DNA of 64,000 bases, from assembly GCA_963786945.1 (NCBI GenBank), contig CAWBAO010000006.1, forward strand, positions 1 through 64,000. Direction: 5' to 3'. The stretch's first letter is position 1, and the number at the start of each line of letters is the position of its first letter. This document shows, piece by piece, positions 35,289 to 45,200 of this stretch. The stretch is from JADKCZ01 sp963786945. Lineage in GTDB: Bacteria > Myxococcota > Myxococcia > Myxococcales > Anaeromyxobacteraceae. A program made the translations under genes and the position numbers. Under the pieces are notes generated by a model. That model worked only from the letters and a program-made list of their open reading frames with translations, was not told where the DNA came from and did not search any database.

Positions 35289-35783
35289 TCACGCCTTCCC
35301 GCGCTTGCCCATCTTCGAGTCGAGGTACCAGATGCCGCCCCCCTGGTCGCCCACCGCCCGCAGGTGGTCGACGATCTGGCTGACCGTCGCCTCCTCCTCC
35401 ACCTGCTCGGTGACGTACCACTGGAGCGTGATCTCGCTGGCGTAGTCCTTCTCGTCCCGGGCCGCGGCGAAGAGCGCGCTGATCTTCCCGGTGATGCCCT
35501 TCTCGTGGGCCAGGGTCTGCTCGAAGACCTGCAGGATGCTCCCGAACTCGGTCCGCGGCGCGGGGATGGGCTGGAGCTCGAGCCGCCCGCCCCGGTCGAG
35601 CAGGAAGTCGATGAGCTTCACGGCGTGGGCCGTCTCCTCGCCGGCCTGGACCCGGAGCCAGTGGGCGAAGCCCTTGAAGCTCTTCACCTCGCAGTGCGCG
35701 CTCATCGCCAGGTAGAGCTGGGCCGAGTACTGCTCGATGTTGATCTGGGCGTTGAGCGCGTCCTGCATCGTCTTGCTGATCAT
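35289..35783 (-). CDS. Ferritin (FtnA-like, non-haem)
   Basis: A 164-residue ferritin that stores iron in a 24-mer. The ferroxidase residues appear in INIEQYSAQLYLAMSAHC, FKGFAHWLRVQAGEETAHAV (E-x-x-H) and LQWYVTEQVEEEATVSQIV. No haem-ligand Met of the bacterioferritin type is evident. Start: the ATG at 35783 with a strong GGGGAGG site 9 bp upstream; a further in-frame ATG at 35810 is less well placed. It sits upstream of the iron-related genes on the same strand but is separated from them by about 300 bp. Confidence 0.93.
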   Translation of the reverse strand: MISKTMQDALNAQINIEQYSAQLYLAMSAHCEVKSFKGFAHWLRVQAGEETAHAVKLIDFLLDRGGRLELQPIPAPRTEFGSILQVFEQTLAHEKGITGKISALFAAARDEKDYASEITLQWYVTEQVEEEATVSQIVDHLRAVGDQGGGIWYLDSKMGKRGKA

Positions 35784-35911
35784 GTGGGTGGTCCTCCCCT
35801 TCGAGTGCATGCCTGCCGGTGAGCCATCCGGGTCGCCGTCGGTATCCGATAACACCCTCCGCCACCCCTGCCACCTCCCGATTCGGGGCTGATCCCAGGG
35901 GCTCGCCGCCG

Positions 35912-36841
35912 TCACCCCAGCGGCGGCGGGTTCCACCAGACCGCCCCCTTGTCCTTCACCGCCTCCCAGGCGGCCCGGCGGGCCTCCTGCACCTCGTCCG
36001 GGGTCATGGGCGTGTAGGCCTCCACCGCGGCCCAGGCGGCGTCCTGCTCGTTCTCGAAGGAGAGGCCCAGCAGCGCCACGTCGGGGTCGCAGCCGAGCGT
36101 GTAGCGGACGCAGGTGGCCACGTCGAGGCACGGCTGCGTGGGGGCGGCGGCGGCGTCCCCGCCGGAGGAGAGCTTGCCGCGCGGCCGGCTCGACAGCGGC
36201 CGGCCGTAGCCCTCGGTGTCGCCGAGCAGCTTGCCGGCGCCGAAGGTCTTGAAGCAGATGGTGCCCACGCCGGCAGCGCGGGCGGCCGGCAGCACCTCGG
36301 TCACGTAACGGCGCGCCACGAAGAGGCCGACCGGGAACATGACCACGTCGCAGCGGCCGTCCTCCAGCGCAGCCATGAGGACGTCGGGGTGGTGGCTGGA
36401 GATCCCGCGGAAGCGGACGCGGCCGCGCGCCACCTCCTCGCCCAGCTCGTCCATGAGGCCGCCCGGCGCGGCCAGCCGGCGCCAGTCATCCAGCCTGGAG
36501 ACGGCGTGGAAGGCGCCCAGGTCGACGGAGGGCAGGCCGAGCCGCTCCAGGCTCCCGTCCAGCTGCGGCCCGACCGGCCGGTCGAGGTGGTCCACCTTGT
36601 CGACGAGGAAGACCCCGTCGCGCCGGCCGCGCAGCGCCTCGCCCACCAGCTCCTCGGAGTAGCCGTCCTCGTACTGCGGAGCGGTGTCGAGCACGTTCAC
36701 GCCGGCGTCGAGCGCGCGGCGCAGCACGGCGACGCACCGCTCGCGAGGCACGTTGCGGTCGGCGAGGTCACCCTGGCCGATGCGGGTGGCGACGAAGCCG
36801 GTGCGGCCGAGGGCGCGACGTGGGAGGAAGCGCGGGGGCAT
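35912..36841 (-). CDS. Aldo/keto reductase
   Basis: A 309-residue protein with the aldo/keto reductase barrel. The catalytic tetrad can be placed in VLDTAPQYEDGYSEELVG (Asp, Tyr), FLVDKVDHLDRP (Lys) and LGAFHAVSRLDD (His). The start ALGRTGFVATRIGQG is typical. It should use NADPH to reduce a carbonyl compound in the cytoplasm; substrate unknown. An ending rich in Trp and Pro extends slightly past the usual fold. Confidence 0.85.
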   Translation of the reverse strand: MPPRFLPRRALGRTGFVATRIGQGDLADRNVPRERCVAVLRRALDAGVNVLDTAPQYEDGYSEELVGEALRGRRDGVFLVDKVDHLDRPVGPQLDGSLERLGLPSVDLGAFHAVSRLDDWRRLAAPGGLMDELGEEVARGRVRFRGISSHHPDVLMAALEDGRCDVVMFPVGLFVARRYVTEVLPAARAAGVGTICFKTFGAGKLLGDTEGYGRPLSSRPRGKLSSGGDAAAAPTQPCLDVATCVRYTLGCDPDVALLGLSFENEQDAAWAAVEAYTPMTPDEVQEARRAAWEAVKDKGAVWWNPPPLG

Positions 36842-37113
36842 GGACGGATGGTACCGCTCCCCGCGCCGCAGCGACGCGCGGCAATTTCACCCGTATCTCC
36901 CAGCCCTTGCAGCCCAGGCGGCGCCCCGTGGACACGCGCGGCCTCGGGCGGCGAGGCGGGCCCGCCCCGGACGGGGTCGGGTGGTCGCCCGAGGAGCCTC
37001 GGGTGGTTGCCTGACGCACGTCACCGGAATCAAAGGCGCCGGAACCGGGCACGCGCCCAATGGCGAGCGCCGTGGCGAAGGAGCAATGTCTGATCACGAA
37101 AGGGGAACACACC

Positions 37114-37521
37114 ATGACGACCTACAGCGGCAACTCCAAGGTGAAGAGCGGCTACTACTTCTCGACCAACACCCTCGGCGTCGAGGTCATCGGCGAGGAG
37201 GGCGGCACGCTGCCCGGCCCGGCCAGCACCAAGTACGTCAACGTCCCCTTCCCGGCCCTCTTCGTGGTCGTCCCGGTGGTCGGCCTGACCTTCCTGATGG
37301 CCCTGCCCCTCATCGGCTTCGGCCTGGCCGGGTACGCCATCGTCCGCCGCGCCACCGGCCACGTCGCCACGGGCGCCGACGCCCTGGCCGCCACCGTGGC
37401 CCCGCCGCACGCCACCGGCGCCGCCTACCTCGGCGGGCACGAGGGCGAGAAGGAGAACGAGAAGGTCTCGCCCGAGGTCGAGAAGCTGGAGAAGGAAGTC
37501 TCCGAGAAGCGGAAGAGCTAG
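37114..37521 (+). CDS. Small membrane protein, first of a tandem paralogue pair
   Basis: A 135-residue protein. Its N-terminal half is a small polar domain (MTTYSGNSKVKSGYYFSTNT). A long hydrophobic segment at about 46-77 (FPALFVVVPVVGLTFLMALP) is enough for one long or two short helices. A highly charged tail (GHEGEKENEKVSPEVEKLEK) follows. It is about 75% identical to the next gene by eye. The ATG has AAGGGGAA 7 bp upstream. I recognise no family. A structural or stress role in the envelope is conceivable but unproven. Confidence 0.6.
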   Translation: MTTYSGNSKVKSGYYFSTNTLGVEVIGEEGGTLPGPASTKYVNVPFPALFVVVPVVGLTFLMALPLIGFGLAGYAIVRRATGHVATGADALAATVAPPHATGAAYLGGHEGEKENEKVSPEVEKLEKEVSEKRKS

Positions 37522-37587
37522 CGCCATCACACCACGCGGTCGAGGCGCTCAAGCCTCACCCCCTCACGGAACACCACGGAAGACACC

Positions 37588-37995
37588 ATGACGACCTACA
37601 ACGGCAATTCGCAGGTGAAGAGCGGCTACTACTTCTCCTTCTCCACGCTCGGCGTGGAGGTGATCGGCGAGGAGGGGGGCCGGCTCCCCGGCGCAGCCTC
37701 CACCAGGTACTTCAGCATCCCCTTCCCGCTGCTCTTCGTGGTGGTCCCGGTGGTCGGCCTGACCTTCCTGATGTTCCTCCCCTTCATCGGCTTTGCCCTC
37801 CTCGGCGTGGCCATGGCCAGGAGCGTCACCGGCCGCTTCCACGAGCAGGCCGGCGCCCTGGCCGCCACCGTGGCCCCGCCGCACGCCACCGGCGCCGCCT
37901 ACCTCGGCGGCCACGAGGGCGAGAAGAAGAACGAGGAGGTCTCCCCGGAGATCGAGAAGCTGGAGAAGGAAGTCGCCGAGAAGCGCAAGAGCTAG
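37588..37995 (+). CDS. Small membrane protein, second of a tandem paralogue pair
   Basis: A 135-residue near copy of the gene 66 bp upstream, of the same length. Blocks such as GVEVIGEEGG, PHATGAAYLGGHEGE and EKLEKEV are identical or nearly so. Most changes fall in the membrane segment and in residues 79-91. The ribosome site is CGGAAG 6 bp before ATG. A strong hairpin about 100 bp downstream probably ends the shared transcript. Function unknown. Confidence 0.6.
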   Translation: MTTYNGNSQVKSGYYFSFSTLGVEVIGEEGGRLPGAASTRYFSIPFPLLFVVVPVVGLTFLMFLPFIGFALLGVAMARSVTGRFHEQAGALAATVAPPHATGAAYLGGHEGEKKNEEVSPEIEKLEKEVAEKRKS

Positions 37996-38098
37996 TGCAG
38001 CGCGCGCGGCAGGGCCCGGAGGGACGGGTCCTGCCCCGGCGCGAAGACCCGGAGCCCACCGGCGGGTCGACGTTGAAGGCGGGGGCGGACGAGACGGC

Positions 38099-38138
38099 GG
38101 CGCCACCGGAGTTCCCCGGTGGCGCCGTCGCCCTTTCC
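38099..38138 (+). terminator. Intrinsic terminator after the paralogue pair
   Basis: Perfect 11-bp stem GGCGCCACCGG / CCGGTGGCGCC with a six-base loop, followed by GTCGCCCTTTCC, which includes a short T-run. This is the most convincing rho-independent terminator in the window. Confidence 0.75.
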
Positions 38139-38306
38139 GGGCGCGGACGCGTCGCGGCCTCACGGGCGGACTCATGGTTCGTCGAGACCTGACGATCCGC
38201 CCTGGCTCAAATGGGTGCAAGTATGTGTTTTCTTGCCCCCATGGAAGCAGCCCCTCGGTGACCAGGAGGCCGATATCGCTCCGGACCGACAGCGGAGGTC
38301 ATTTCA

Positions 38307-38378
38307 GTACATCAGATACTTTTTGTGTACATTCAGGCACATAGACGCATTGACGCCTCGCGCTATGCCGGATAGCAC
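38307..38378 (+). promoter_or_regulatory. Candidate promoter and GTACAT direct repeats for the repeat-cytochrome gene
   Basis: An AT-richer island. Two GTACAT hexamers (38307-38312, 38327-38332) lie exactly 20 bp apart, on the same helix face. A TTGACG (38350-38355) is followed after 17 bp by TAGCAC (38373-38378), a fair -35 with a weak -10 element. Transcription would begin near 38385 and give a leader of about 155 bases. The rest of the gap from 37996 (GC-rich, no gene seen) contains only the terminator. Confidence 0.4.
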
Positions 38379-38384
38379 GTCTCC

Positions 38385-38541
38385 GGGCCTGTACCATGAT
38401 CATGTCTCACCCGTTCATGGTCCGGATCTGCGCTTCCGAGGCAAAGCGCCCCCCGCCACAGCAGGGGGCGCGTCCGGCAAGGGTGCGAAGGCACTCAACC
38501 CCGCCCGAGGGAGCGCCAACCTGCAGCGTGGAGGTGGACGC
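38385..38541 (+). promoter_or_regulatory. Structured 5' leader of the repeat-cytochrome lipoprotein gene
   Basis: Three hairpins follow in order: ACCATGA/TCATGGT (38393-38421), GCGCCCCC/GGGGGCGC (38446-38471) and GGGTGC-GAAG-GCACTC (38481-38496). They are joined by short conserved-looking stretches (GGCAAAG, CCGGCAAG). The ribosome site GGAGG lies 7 bp before the ATG. The density of structure suggests a riboswitch or other cis-regulatory RNA. It does not fit any class I can assign with confidence, including cyclic di-GMP-I. Confidence 0.4.
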
Positions 38542-39840
38542 ATGTCGATGATGCCAAAGCAGTACTCCGTGATGGTGTGGCTTGGTGCCGCGGCGCTGGG
38601 TGTCGTGCTGTCGGCCTGTGGTTCAGGCGCGGTCTCGGGCAAGGCGGTGACGGGCGTGGCCCTCACCGACGGGCCCATCCTGGGGACGGTGTCGCTCAAC
38701 GACTCCTCGGCCCAGATGAAGAGCCGCACCGTTTCGACGCGCAGCGATGGGACCTTCTCGATCGACGTCGGGGACCTGACCCCGCCCTACCTCCTCAAGG
38801 TCGAGTGGCAAGGCGCCTCCGGCGGCAACCAGCTCTTCGCCGTGACCGAGGGGAACGACAACCTCGACGTCAACCCGATCACCGACGTGGCCTTCGACGC
38901 CGCCGCAGGGACCCGCGACCCGGAGGAGGTCTTCAAGGAGTCCGGAACGGAGGAGAACCGCAGCACGGCCACCAGGGCCCGCGCCCTGCTCTCCACGCTG
39001 AGCTCGGTGCTGGCGCCGCTCTTCGAGCTCTACGGCATCACCAATCCGACCAAGGACAAGGCCGCGGTCCGCGCCCTCCTCGCGGACGTGAGCGTGACCA
39101 AGGCTGGCGGCATCGTCACCGTCACCAACAAGGCGACCGGCGGCGTCATCTTCCAGGGTCCGCTCTCCGACCTGGCCTCGGGCACCTTCTCGCCGGAGAA
39201 CATGCCCGCTGGCCCCGGCACGACGACTGGCGGCACCTGCAGCTCCTTCACCTACTCGGCCTGGAACAGCTGCCAGCCTGACAGCACCCAGACCCGCACC
39301 GTGACCGCCTCCTCCCCGTCCGGCTGCACCGGCGGCTCCCCCGTCACCACCCAGGCCTGCACCTACGTCCCGCCGGTCACCACCTGCAGCTCCTTCACCT
39401 ACTCGGCCTGGAACAGCTGCCAGCCTGACAGCACCCAGACCCGCACCGTGACCGCCTCCTCGCCGTCCGGCTGCACCGGCGGCTCCCCCGTCACCACCCA
39501 GGCCTGCACCTACGTCCCGCCGGTCACCACCTGCAGCTCCTTCACCTACTCGGCCTGGGGCAGCTGCCAGCCCAACAACACCCAGACCCGCACCGTGACC
39601 GCCTCCTCGCCGTCCGGCTGCACCGGCGGCTCCCCCGTCACCACCCAGGCCTGCACCTACGTGGCCCCGATCGACGGCGCTGCGCTCTACACGCAGTACT
39701 GCGCCGGCTGCCACGGCACCTCGAAGAAGGGATCGTCGGCGTCGGCCATCCAGGCCGCCATCGACAGCAACCGCGGCGGAATGGGGTCGCTCAAGTTCCT
39801 CACGCCGGAGCAGGTCGCGGCCATCGCCGCCGCGCCGTAG
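38542..39840 (+). CDS. Lipoprotein with thrombospondin-like repeats and a C-terminal cytochrome c motif
   Basis: A 432-residue predicted lipoprotein with SVMVWLGAAALGVVLSAC and the lipobox Cys at residue 26. Residues 30-225 form a domain with carboxypeptidase-regulatory-like features (GKAVTGVALTDGPILGTVSL). Three 49-residue repeats (232-378) each contain CSSFTYSAWNSCQP, TQTRTV and two further Cys, like thrombospondin type 1 modules. The tail has the haem c motif CAGCH (387-391) with Met414 as a possible sixth ligand, in a very short haem domain. It would be a surface-anchored electron carrier on a rigid stalk. The family of the whole protein is unknown to me. Confidence 0.7.
   Translation: MSMMPKQYSVMVWLGAAALGVVLSACGSGAVSGKAVTGVALTDGPILGTVSLNDSSAQMKSRTVSTRSDGTFSIDVGDLTPPYLLKVEWQGASGGNQLFAVTEGNDNLDVNPITDVAFDAAAGTRDPEEVFKESGTEENRSTATRARALLSTLSSVLAPLFELYGITNPTKDKAAVRALLADVSVTKAGGIVTVTNKATGGVIFQGPLSDLASGTFSPENMPAGPGTTTGGTCSSFTYSAWNSCQPDSTQTRTVTASSPSGCTGGSPVTTQACTYVPPVTTCSSFTYSAWNSCQPDSTQTRTVTASSPSGCTGGSPVTTQACTYVPPVTTCSSFTYSAWGSCQPNNTQTRTVTASSPSGCTGGSPVTTQACTYVAPIDGAALYTQYCAGCHGTSKKGSSASAIQAAIDSNRGGMGSLKFLTPEQVAAIAAAP
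39235..39672 (+). repeat. Three near-identical 147-bp coding repeats
   Basis: Copies begin at 39235, 39382 and 39529. Each encodes 49 residues. Copies 1 and 2 differ at very few bases; copy 3 differs slightly more (GGC for AAC at WGS, AACAAC for GACAGC, and its end). The DNA-level identity points to recent duplication. Confidence 0.9.
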
Positions 39841-39877
39841 CACCAGCTCGAAGCCTCGGGCGCCTCCAGGCCCGGCC

Positions 39878-39913
39878 GGACGCCCCATCCCGCACCGCCG
39901 GGACGGGGCGTCC
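39878..39913 (+). terminator. Hairpin after the repeat-cytochrome gene
   Basis: A 9-bp stem GGACGCCCC / GGGGCGTCC extended inward by ATCCCG/CGGGA pairing with a small bulge, 38 bp after the stop. Very stable, without a T-run. Confidence 0.6.
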
Positions 39914-39957
39914 GCGTCCGGGCCGGTGGACCCGGGCCTCGGGCGAGAGCGGGGTGG

Positions 39958-41181
39958 ATGGCTCGATCACCGCGGATCCTGGTGGCACTGCTGGCCATGT
40001 CCCTGGCCGGCCCTGCCGCGGCCGCGCCGCGCATCGCCATCGCGCCGGTGAAGGGTGACGCCCGGGGCGAGGTCGGCGCGCAGCTGATCGGCGCCCTGTG
40101 CGGTGCGTTCAGCTGCGTCCCGGGCGCCCTGGACGGCGAGCGCCCCGACCTGGCGCGCGCCCGGCGCCTGGGTGTCGATGGCTCCCTCCTCAGCTCCATC
40201 TGGCGCGAGCGGGGCGGCCGCGTCCTGTCGCTCGCCCTCTTCACGAACGGGCCGAAGCCGGCCCGGACCTGGGTCCTGGCGCTGGGCGTGGACGGGCTCC
40301 TCTCGCCGGCCCGGCTGGCGCGGCTTGCGGATGAGCTCGCCGACGCGCTCGGCGTCCCGCCCCCGTCCGAGCCGGCACCGGTCGCCTCACCGGCCCCTCG
40401 GCCCGGCGTTGCAGCCCCGCCGCCGCCCGCACCACCGCTGCCGCGACCCCCGGCGCCCGGTCCCGGTCCCGGTCCCTGGCTCGCCGTCGAGGCCGGCGTC
40501 GAGCCTGCCCACCTGTCGCTGCACTTCCCGGGCGGCGGCACGGCGCCGGTCGGCTACGACGTCGACCTGCCTGCGGCGCCTCGGCTCCACCTCGAGCTCT
40601 ACCCGCTCCGACCGGCCGGCGGGCGGGCCGCCGGCATCGCCCTCTTCGGCGACGCCACCTGGCAACCCGTCGTCGAGCTGCCGGCCGGGACCCGCACCCA
40701 CCAGGCCAGCTACCTGCGCCTCCGCGGAGGCCTGCTCTGGCGCCTCGCGGTGGCGAGGTGGCTGGTGGTGGTGCCCGCGCTCGCCTGGGAGGTGGAGTCC
40801 TTCGTCGTCGGCGCCGTCGATGGCGTCAGGCTCCCCGGCCTCCCCGACTCGCGCCTCTCCGGCGGCTCGGCCGCGCTCGGCCTCGAGCTGCCGCTGGGCG
40901 GGCCTCGCTTCTCCCTGCTGGCCGGCGGGCGCATCGCGCGCTGGATCGGCGTCGGCGAGCTGGCCGGCGGGTCCACCTTCTTCCCGGGCGGGAGCGCCTC
41001 GACGCTGGAGGCCGAGGCCGGCGCCGCCGTGGCCCTGGCGGGGCCGGTCTCGCTGCGGGCCCTCGGCCGATACGCCACCACCCGCTGGTCGCTCGACGTC
41101 GACCCGAGCGGCGCCTACACGGTCCGCTCGGCGGTCGCCGAGAGCTGGGGAGGCCGGGTCGTGCTGCGCCTGGAGCTGTGA
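39958..41181 (+). CDS. Secreted two-domain protein with Pro-rich linker, unknown
   Basis: A 407-residue protein with a signal peptide (ILVALLAMSLAGPAAAAP). The first domain (25-140) resembles TolB-N-like or ABC-type auxiliary folds: RIAIAPVKGDARGEVGAQLI, then a segment on ranking and activity (RARRLGVDGSLLSSIW). A Pro-rich linker (141-175) leads to a beta-barrel-like domain of about 230 residues that ends VLRLEL. It may sit in the outer membrane with the first domain in the periplasm. No family recognised with certainty. It follows the repeat-cytochrome gene after a terminator. Confidence 0.55.
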   Translation: MARSPRILVALLAMSLAGPAAAAPRIAIAPVKGDARGEVGAQLIGALCGAFSCVPGALDGERPDLARARRLGVDGSLLSSIWRERGGRVLSLALFTNGPKPARTWVLALGVDGLLSPARLARLADELADALGVPPPSEPAPVASPAPRPGVAAPPPPAPPLPRPPAPGPGPGPWLAVEAGVEPAHLSLHFPGGGTAPVGYDVDLPAAPRLHLELYPLRPAGGRAAGIALFGDATWQPVVELPAGTRTHQASYLRLRGGLLWRLAVARWLVVVPALAWEVESFVVGAVDGVRLPGLPDSRLSGGSAALGLELPLGGPRFSLLAGGRIARWIGVGELAGGSTFFPGGSASTLEAEAGAAVALAGPVSLRALGRYATTRWSLDVDPSGAYTVRSAVAESWGGRVVLRLEL

Positions 41182-41247
41182 CCCGCGTCGACGGCGCCGC
41201 CGTCCGCCCCGAGTTGCACTAGAGTGCGGGGAACGCGGAGGTCCCCC

Positions 41248-42228
<981 letters not shown>

Positions 42229-42282
42229 GCCGCCCGGGCGAGGCCGCGGCCCTGCGTGCTCGGCCGGGCGGGCGCCGGACCG

Positions 42283-45200
42283 CTACGGCCGGGCCAGCGG
42301 GGCGAAGCTCGCGGCCCGGCCCTGCGCAGCGTCCACCGCGGCGGCGAAGGCGGCGAAGGCCGGGAAGTCGGCCGGCGAGACGCGCGCCAGCGGCACCGCC
42401 AGCTCCTCCTCCCAGCGCAGCGCCCCGCCCTCGATCCACTCGCGCCGCTGGTAGCGCCCGAACGGCGTGTCGATCGAGACCGGGGCCGCCGGGCGGGCGG
42501 CGAACCCCGGTGGCGGGACCACCTGCCCTCGCGTCCGCTGGCCGAGCCCGCCCTCGACGAGGAGCGGCGAGGTGCGCGACGAGACGGTGGCGAACTGGCG
42601 CGCCAGCTGGGCCGGTGGCCCGAGCCACTCGAGCTGCAGCCCGGCGTCGTCCGGCCGGGCCGCTGCCGGGGCCCGGCCGCGCCAGCGGACGGTGAGCGGC
42701 CGGTCCGGCTGGTCCAGGCCCTCGAGCGCCACCTCGCCGATGGCGAACCCGGCCAGCGACCCGGCGTGGAGCATCTCGACGGCCTGCCGCCGCTGGGTCT
42801 CGTCGAGGCGCAGGAACAGCTCCTTGGCGGCGGCGCCGAAGACCCCCGAGAAGCGCTCGGTCCCGCCGAGCTCGGCCGAGCCATCGGCCGCCAGCCGCAC
42901 CTCGTACTCGCTCTCCCGCCCTTCCGGGATGGGCGCCGTGGCGGGCGTGCGGTCGCGGGTCGGCGGCTCGCCCGGGCGCGGCAGGATCAGCGCCTCGCGG
43001 TCCCGCAGCCGCTCCTGGATGGCGCCGAACGGGACCTGCCGGCCGACGCCGTCGAGCCAGGCCGGGCCACCCGGGAGCGACACCCGCAAGAGCAGCGCCG
43101 ACCAGCCCTCCTCGCGCCCGAAGCGGTAGGGCACCTGGTTGGCGTCGAACGGCTTGACCAGGGCGAGGCGCGCCTCCACGCCGAGCGCCTCGAGCAGCGC
43201 CGCCGCCAGCACCAGGCGGCTCCCGCGGCCGCGCGAGAGGATGACGCTGGCCGGGGCCAGGGCGGCGTCCTCCTGGCTGGGCAGCCGGACCCGGGTCTCC
43301 TCCCAGGCCGCCCGCGCCAGGGCCTCGGGCGAGGCGCCGGCGCCGCAGCGCGCCTTGAGCTGGTCGGCCAGCGCGCGAAGCTCCACCGTGGGCCGGAGCA
43401 GGCCGGCCACGGCGTTGGCCTTCCGCAGCTGGACCGGTTCGGCGCCGTCACCCACGCCGACCTGCACGAAGGGGAGCAGCTCGCCGGCCGGGGGCGAGTG
43501 CGGCTCGGGCTGCACCCGCGCCACGTCGTGCCGCTCCACCCGCACCCGCTCGCGGTCACCCTCGGCGGCCACCGCCACCGGCACGTCGAGCCCGCGCGCC
43601 GCGGCCTCCAGCCCGAAGCCGCGCGGCGCGCTGGCCGCGTAGCTGGAGGCGAAGACCCGCTCGCCCAGCTCGGCCAGGTAGAACGGCGCCGCCGAGGCCG
43701 GCGGCACCGGGCGCGGCGCGCGGTTGGCGCGCAGGTACTCCAGCTCGAAGAAGTCGCCCGGCTCGAGGTTGGTGAGCGAGTGGCTCCCCTTGGCGTCGCC
43801 GAGGTCGGGCTCCAGCACCCGGCCGTCGGCCTTGATGGTCCGGAGCCGGAGCAGCTGCGCCCCCTCGGGTGGCACCACCTCGCCGTAGCGGCCCACCGCC
43901 TGCTGGTCGAGGAGCCGGATGACCTGGTGGACCCGCTCGGTGGAGGCGCCACCGGGGTGGAACTCGACCGCCGCGGCGTCGAGGACCAGCACCGCCGACC
44001 CGGTCTCCCGCGGCGCCGCCGACCGGTAGGCGCGCAGCACCGGCTCGGCGTCGACCGCCAGGTCGTCGAGCGCCTCGCGGCCGTCCTCCAGCGCCAGCAG
44101 CCGGCGCGTCGCCAGGTCGGCGCCGTCGAGCCGGAGCGCCTCCTCCCGGGCGGCGCGGGCGCCGGCCCGGTCGCCGTCGAGCTCGAGCTGGTCGGCCTCG
44201 GCGCGGGCCAGCCAGCCGTCGCGCGGCCAGGTGGTGCGGAGGGCTCGCAGGATGGCGAGCGCCCCCGGCGCGTCCCCGGCGGCCCGTCGCGCCTGGGCCA
44301 GCCGCCACCCCAGCCGGGCCTCGGTGGGGCGCCAGCGGAAGATCGGCTCCAGCACCTCCACCGCGCCGGCCGCGTCGCCGCGGCGCAGCCGGTGCTGGGC
44401 CAGCCGCTCGCCCCCGCCCGGGCAGGCGCGCCCGGCGTCGACCAGCTGGTCGGTGCGGGCCACGTCGTCGCGCTGCAGCGCCTGGTCGAGCAGCAGCGGG
44501 ATGGCGCCGCAGCCGGCCCCGGCCGCCAGCGCCCGCTCCGCCAGCGACTCCGCCGCCTCGGCCTGGCCCCGGGCCCTGGCCACCCTGGCCTGCGCCAGCA
44601 GCGCCGGCCACCGCTGGCGCAGCGGCCCGGGCAGCCCGCCCAGCACCTCGGCCGCGTCGCCGGGGCGCTCGGCCGCCAGCAGCAGCTCCACCAGCTCGAG
44701 CCGGGCCGGGCCGTCGCCGGGGTCGGCCGCCAGCGAGCGACGCAGCGACTGCTCGGCCCGGGCCCGCCGCACCTGCTCGTCGAGCGAGCCGTCGGCGGCG
44801 TGGAGGCGGCCGCGCAGCGCCAGCAGCGGGGCCGAGCCCGGCGCCGCCGCCAGCCCCTCCTCGGCGAGCGCCTTGGCCGCCTCGACGTCGCTCGCGGCGT
44901 CGGTGGCGGCGAGCTCGAGCGCCAGCGCGTGCCCGCCGTCCTCCAGGGCACGGACCAGCTGGCGCGGATCCCACGCCGGCGCCGGGAACGGCCCGGGGCG
45001 GGCGGGGAGGAGCTCCCCGGGCGGGCGCGGCCGGGACAGCAGCCGCGCCGGGCGGCCGTCGGCGCGCGACAGCCCCATGAGGAAGGCCGGCGCCGCGGCC
45101 TCCCGCCCCAGCTTGACCAGGAGCTGGTGGGGCCCGGGCGTGAGCGTCACCGCCACGAAGCGCTGCGCCGGCTCGGCGCCGGCCCAGCTCCGACGCTCCG

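Larger units (their letters stand above)
37114..37995 (+). repeat. Tandem gene duplication, 474-bp offset
   Basis: Two 408-bp coding units in direct orientation with start-to-start distance 474 bp. DNA is most alike at the 3' ends (from GCCGCCACCGTGGCCCCGCC onward) and in the segment coding VVVPVVGLTFLM, which suggests duplication followed by divergence, perhaps with some gene conversion. Confidence 0.8.

Noticed and set aside
35035..35445. Plus-strand open frame with several Cys between the zinc-ribbon gene and ferritin
   Set aside because: Its second half is antisense to ferritin, and the translation has no domain-like pattern. Its ATG lies inside the Fur-box-like site.
38385..38541. Cyclic di-GMP-I (GEMM) riboswitch
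   Set aside because: GGCAAAG and a GNRA-like hairpin are suggestive, but the order of elements and the second tetraloop-receptor motif do not match the consensus well enough.
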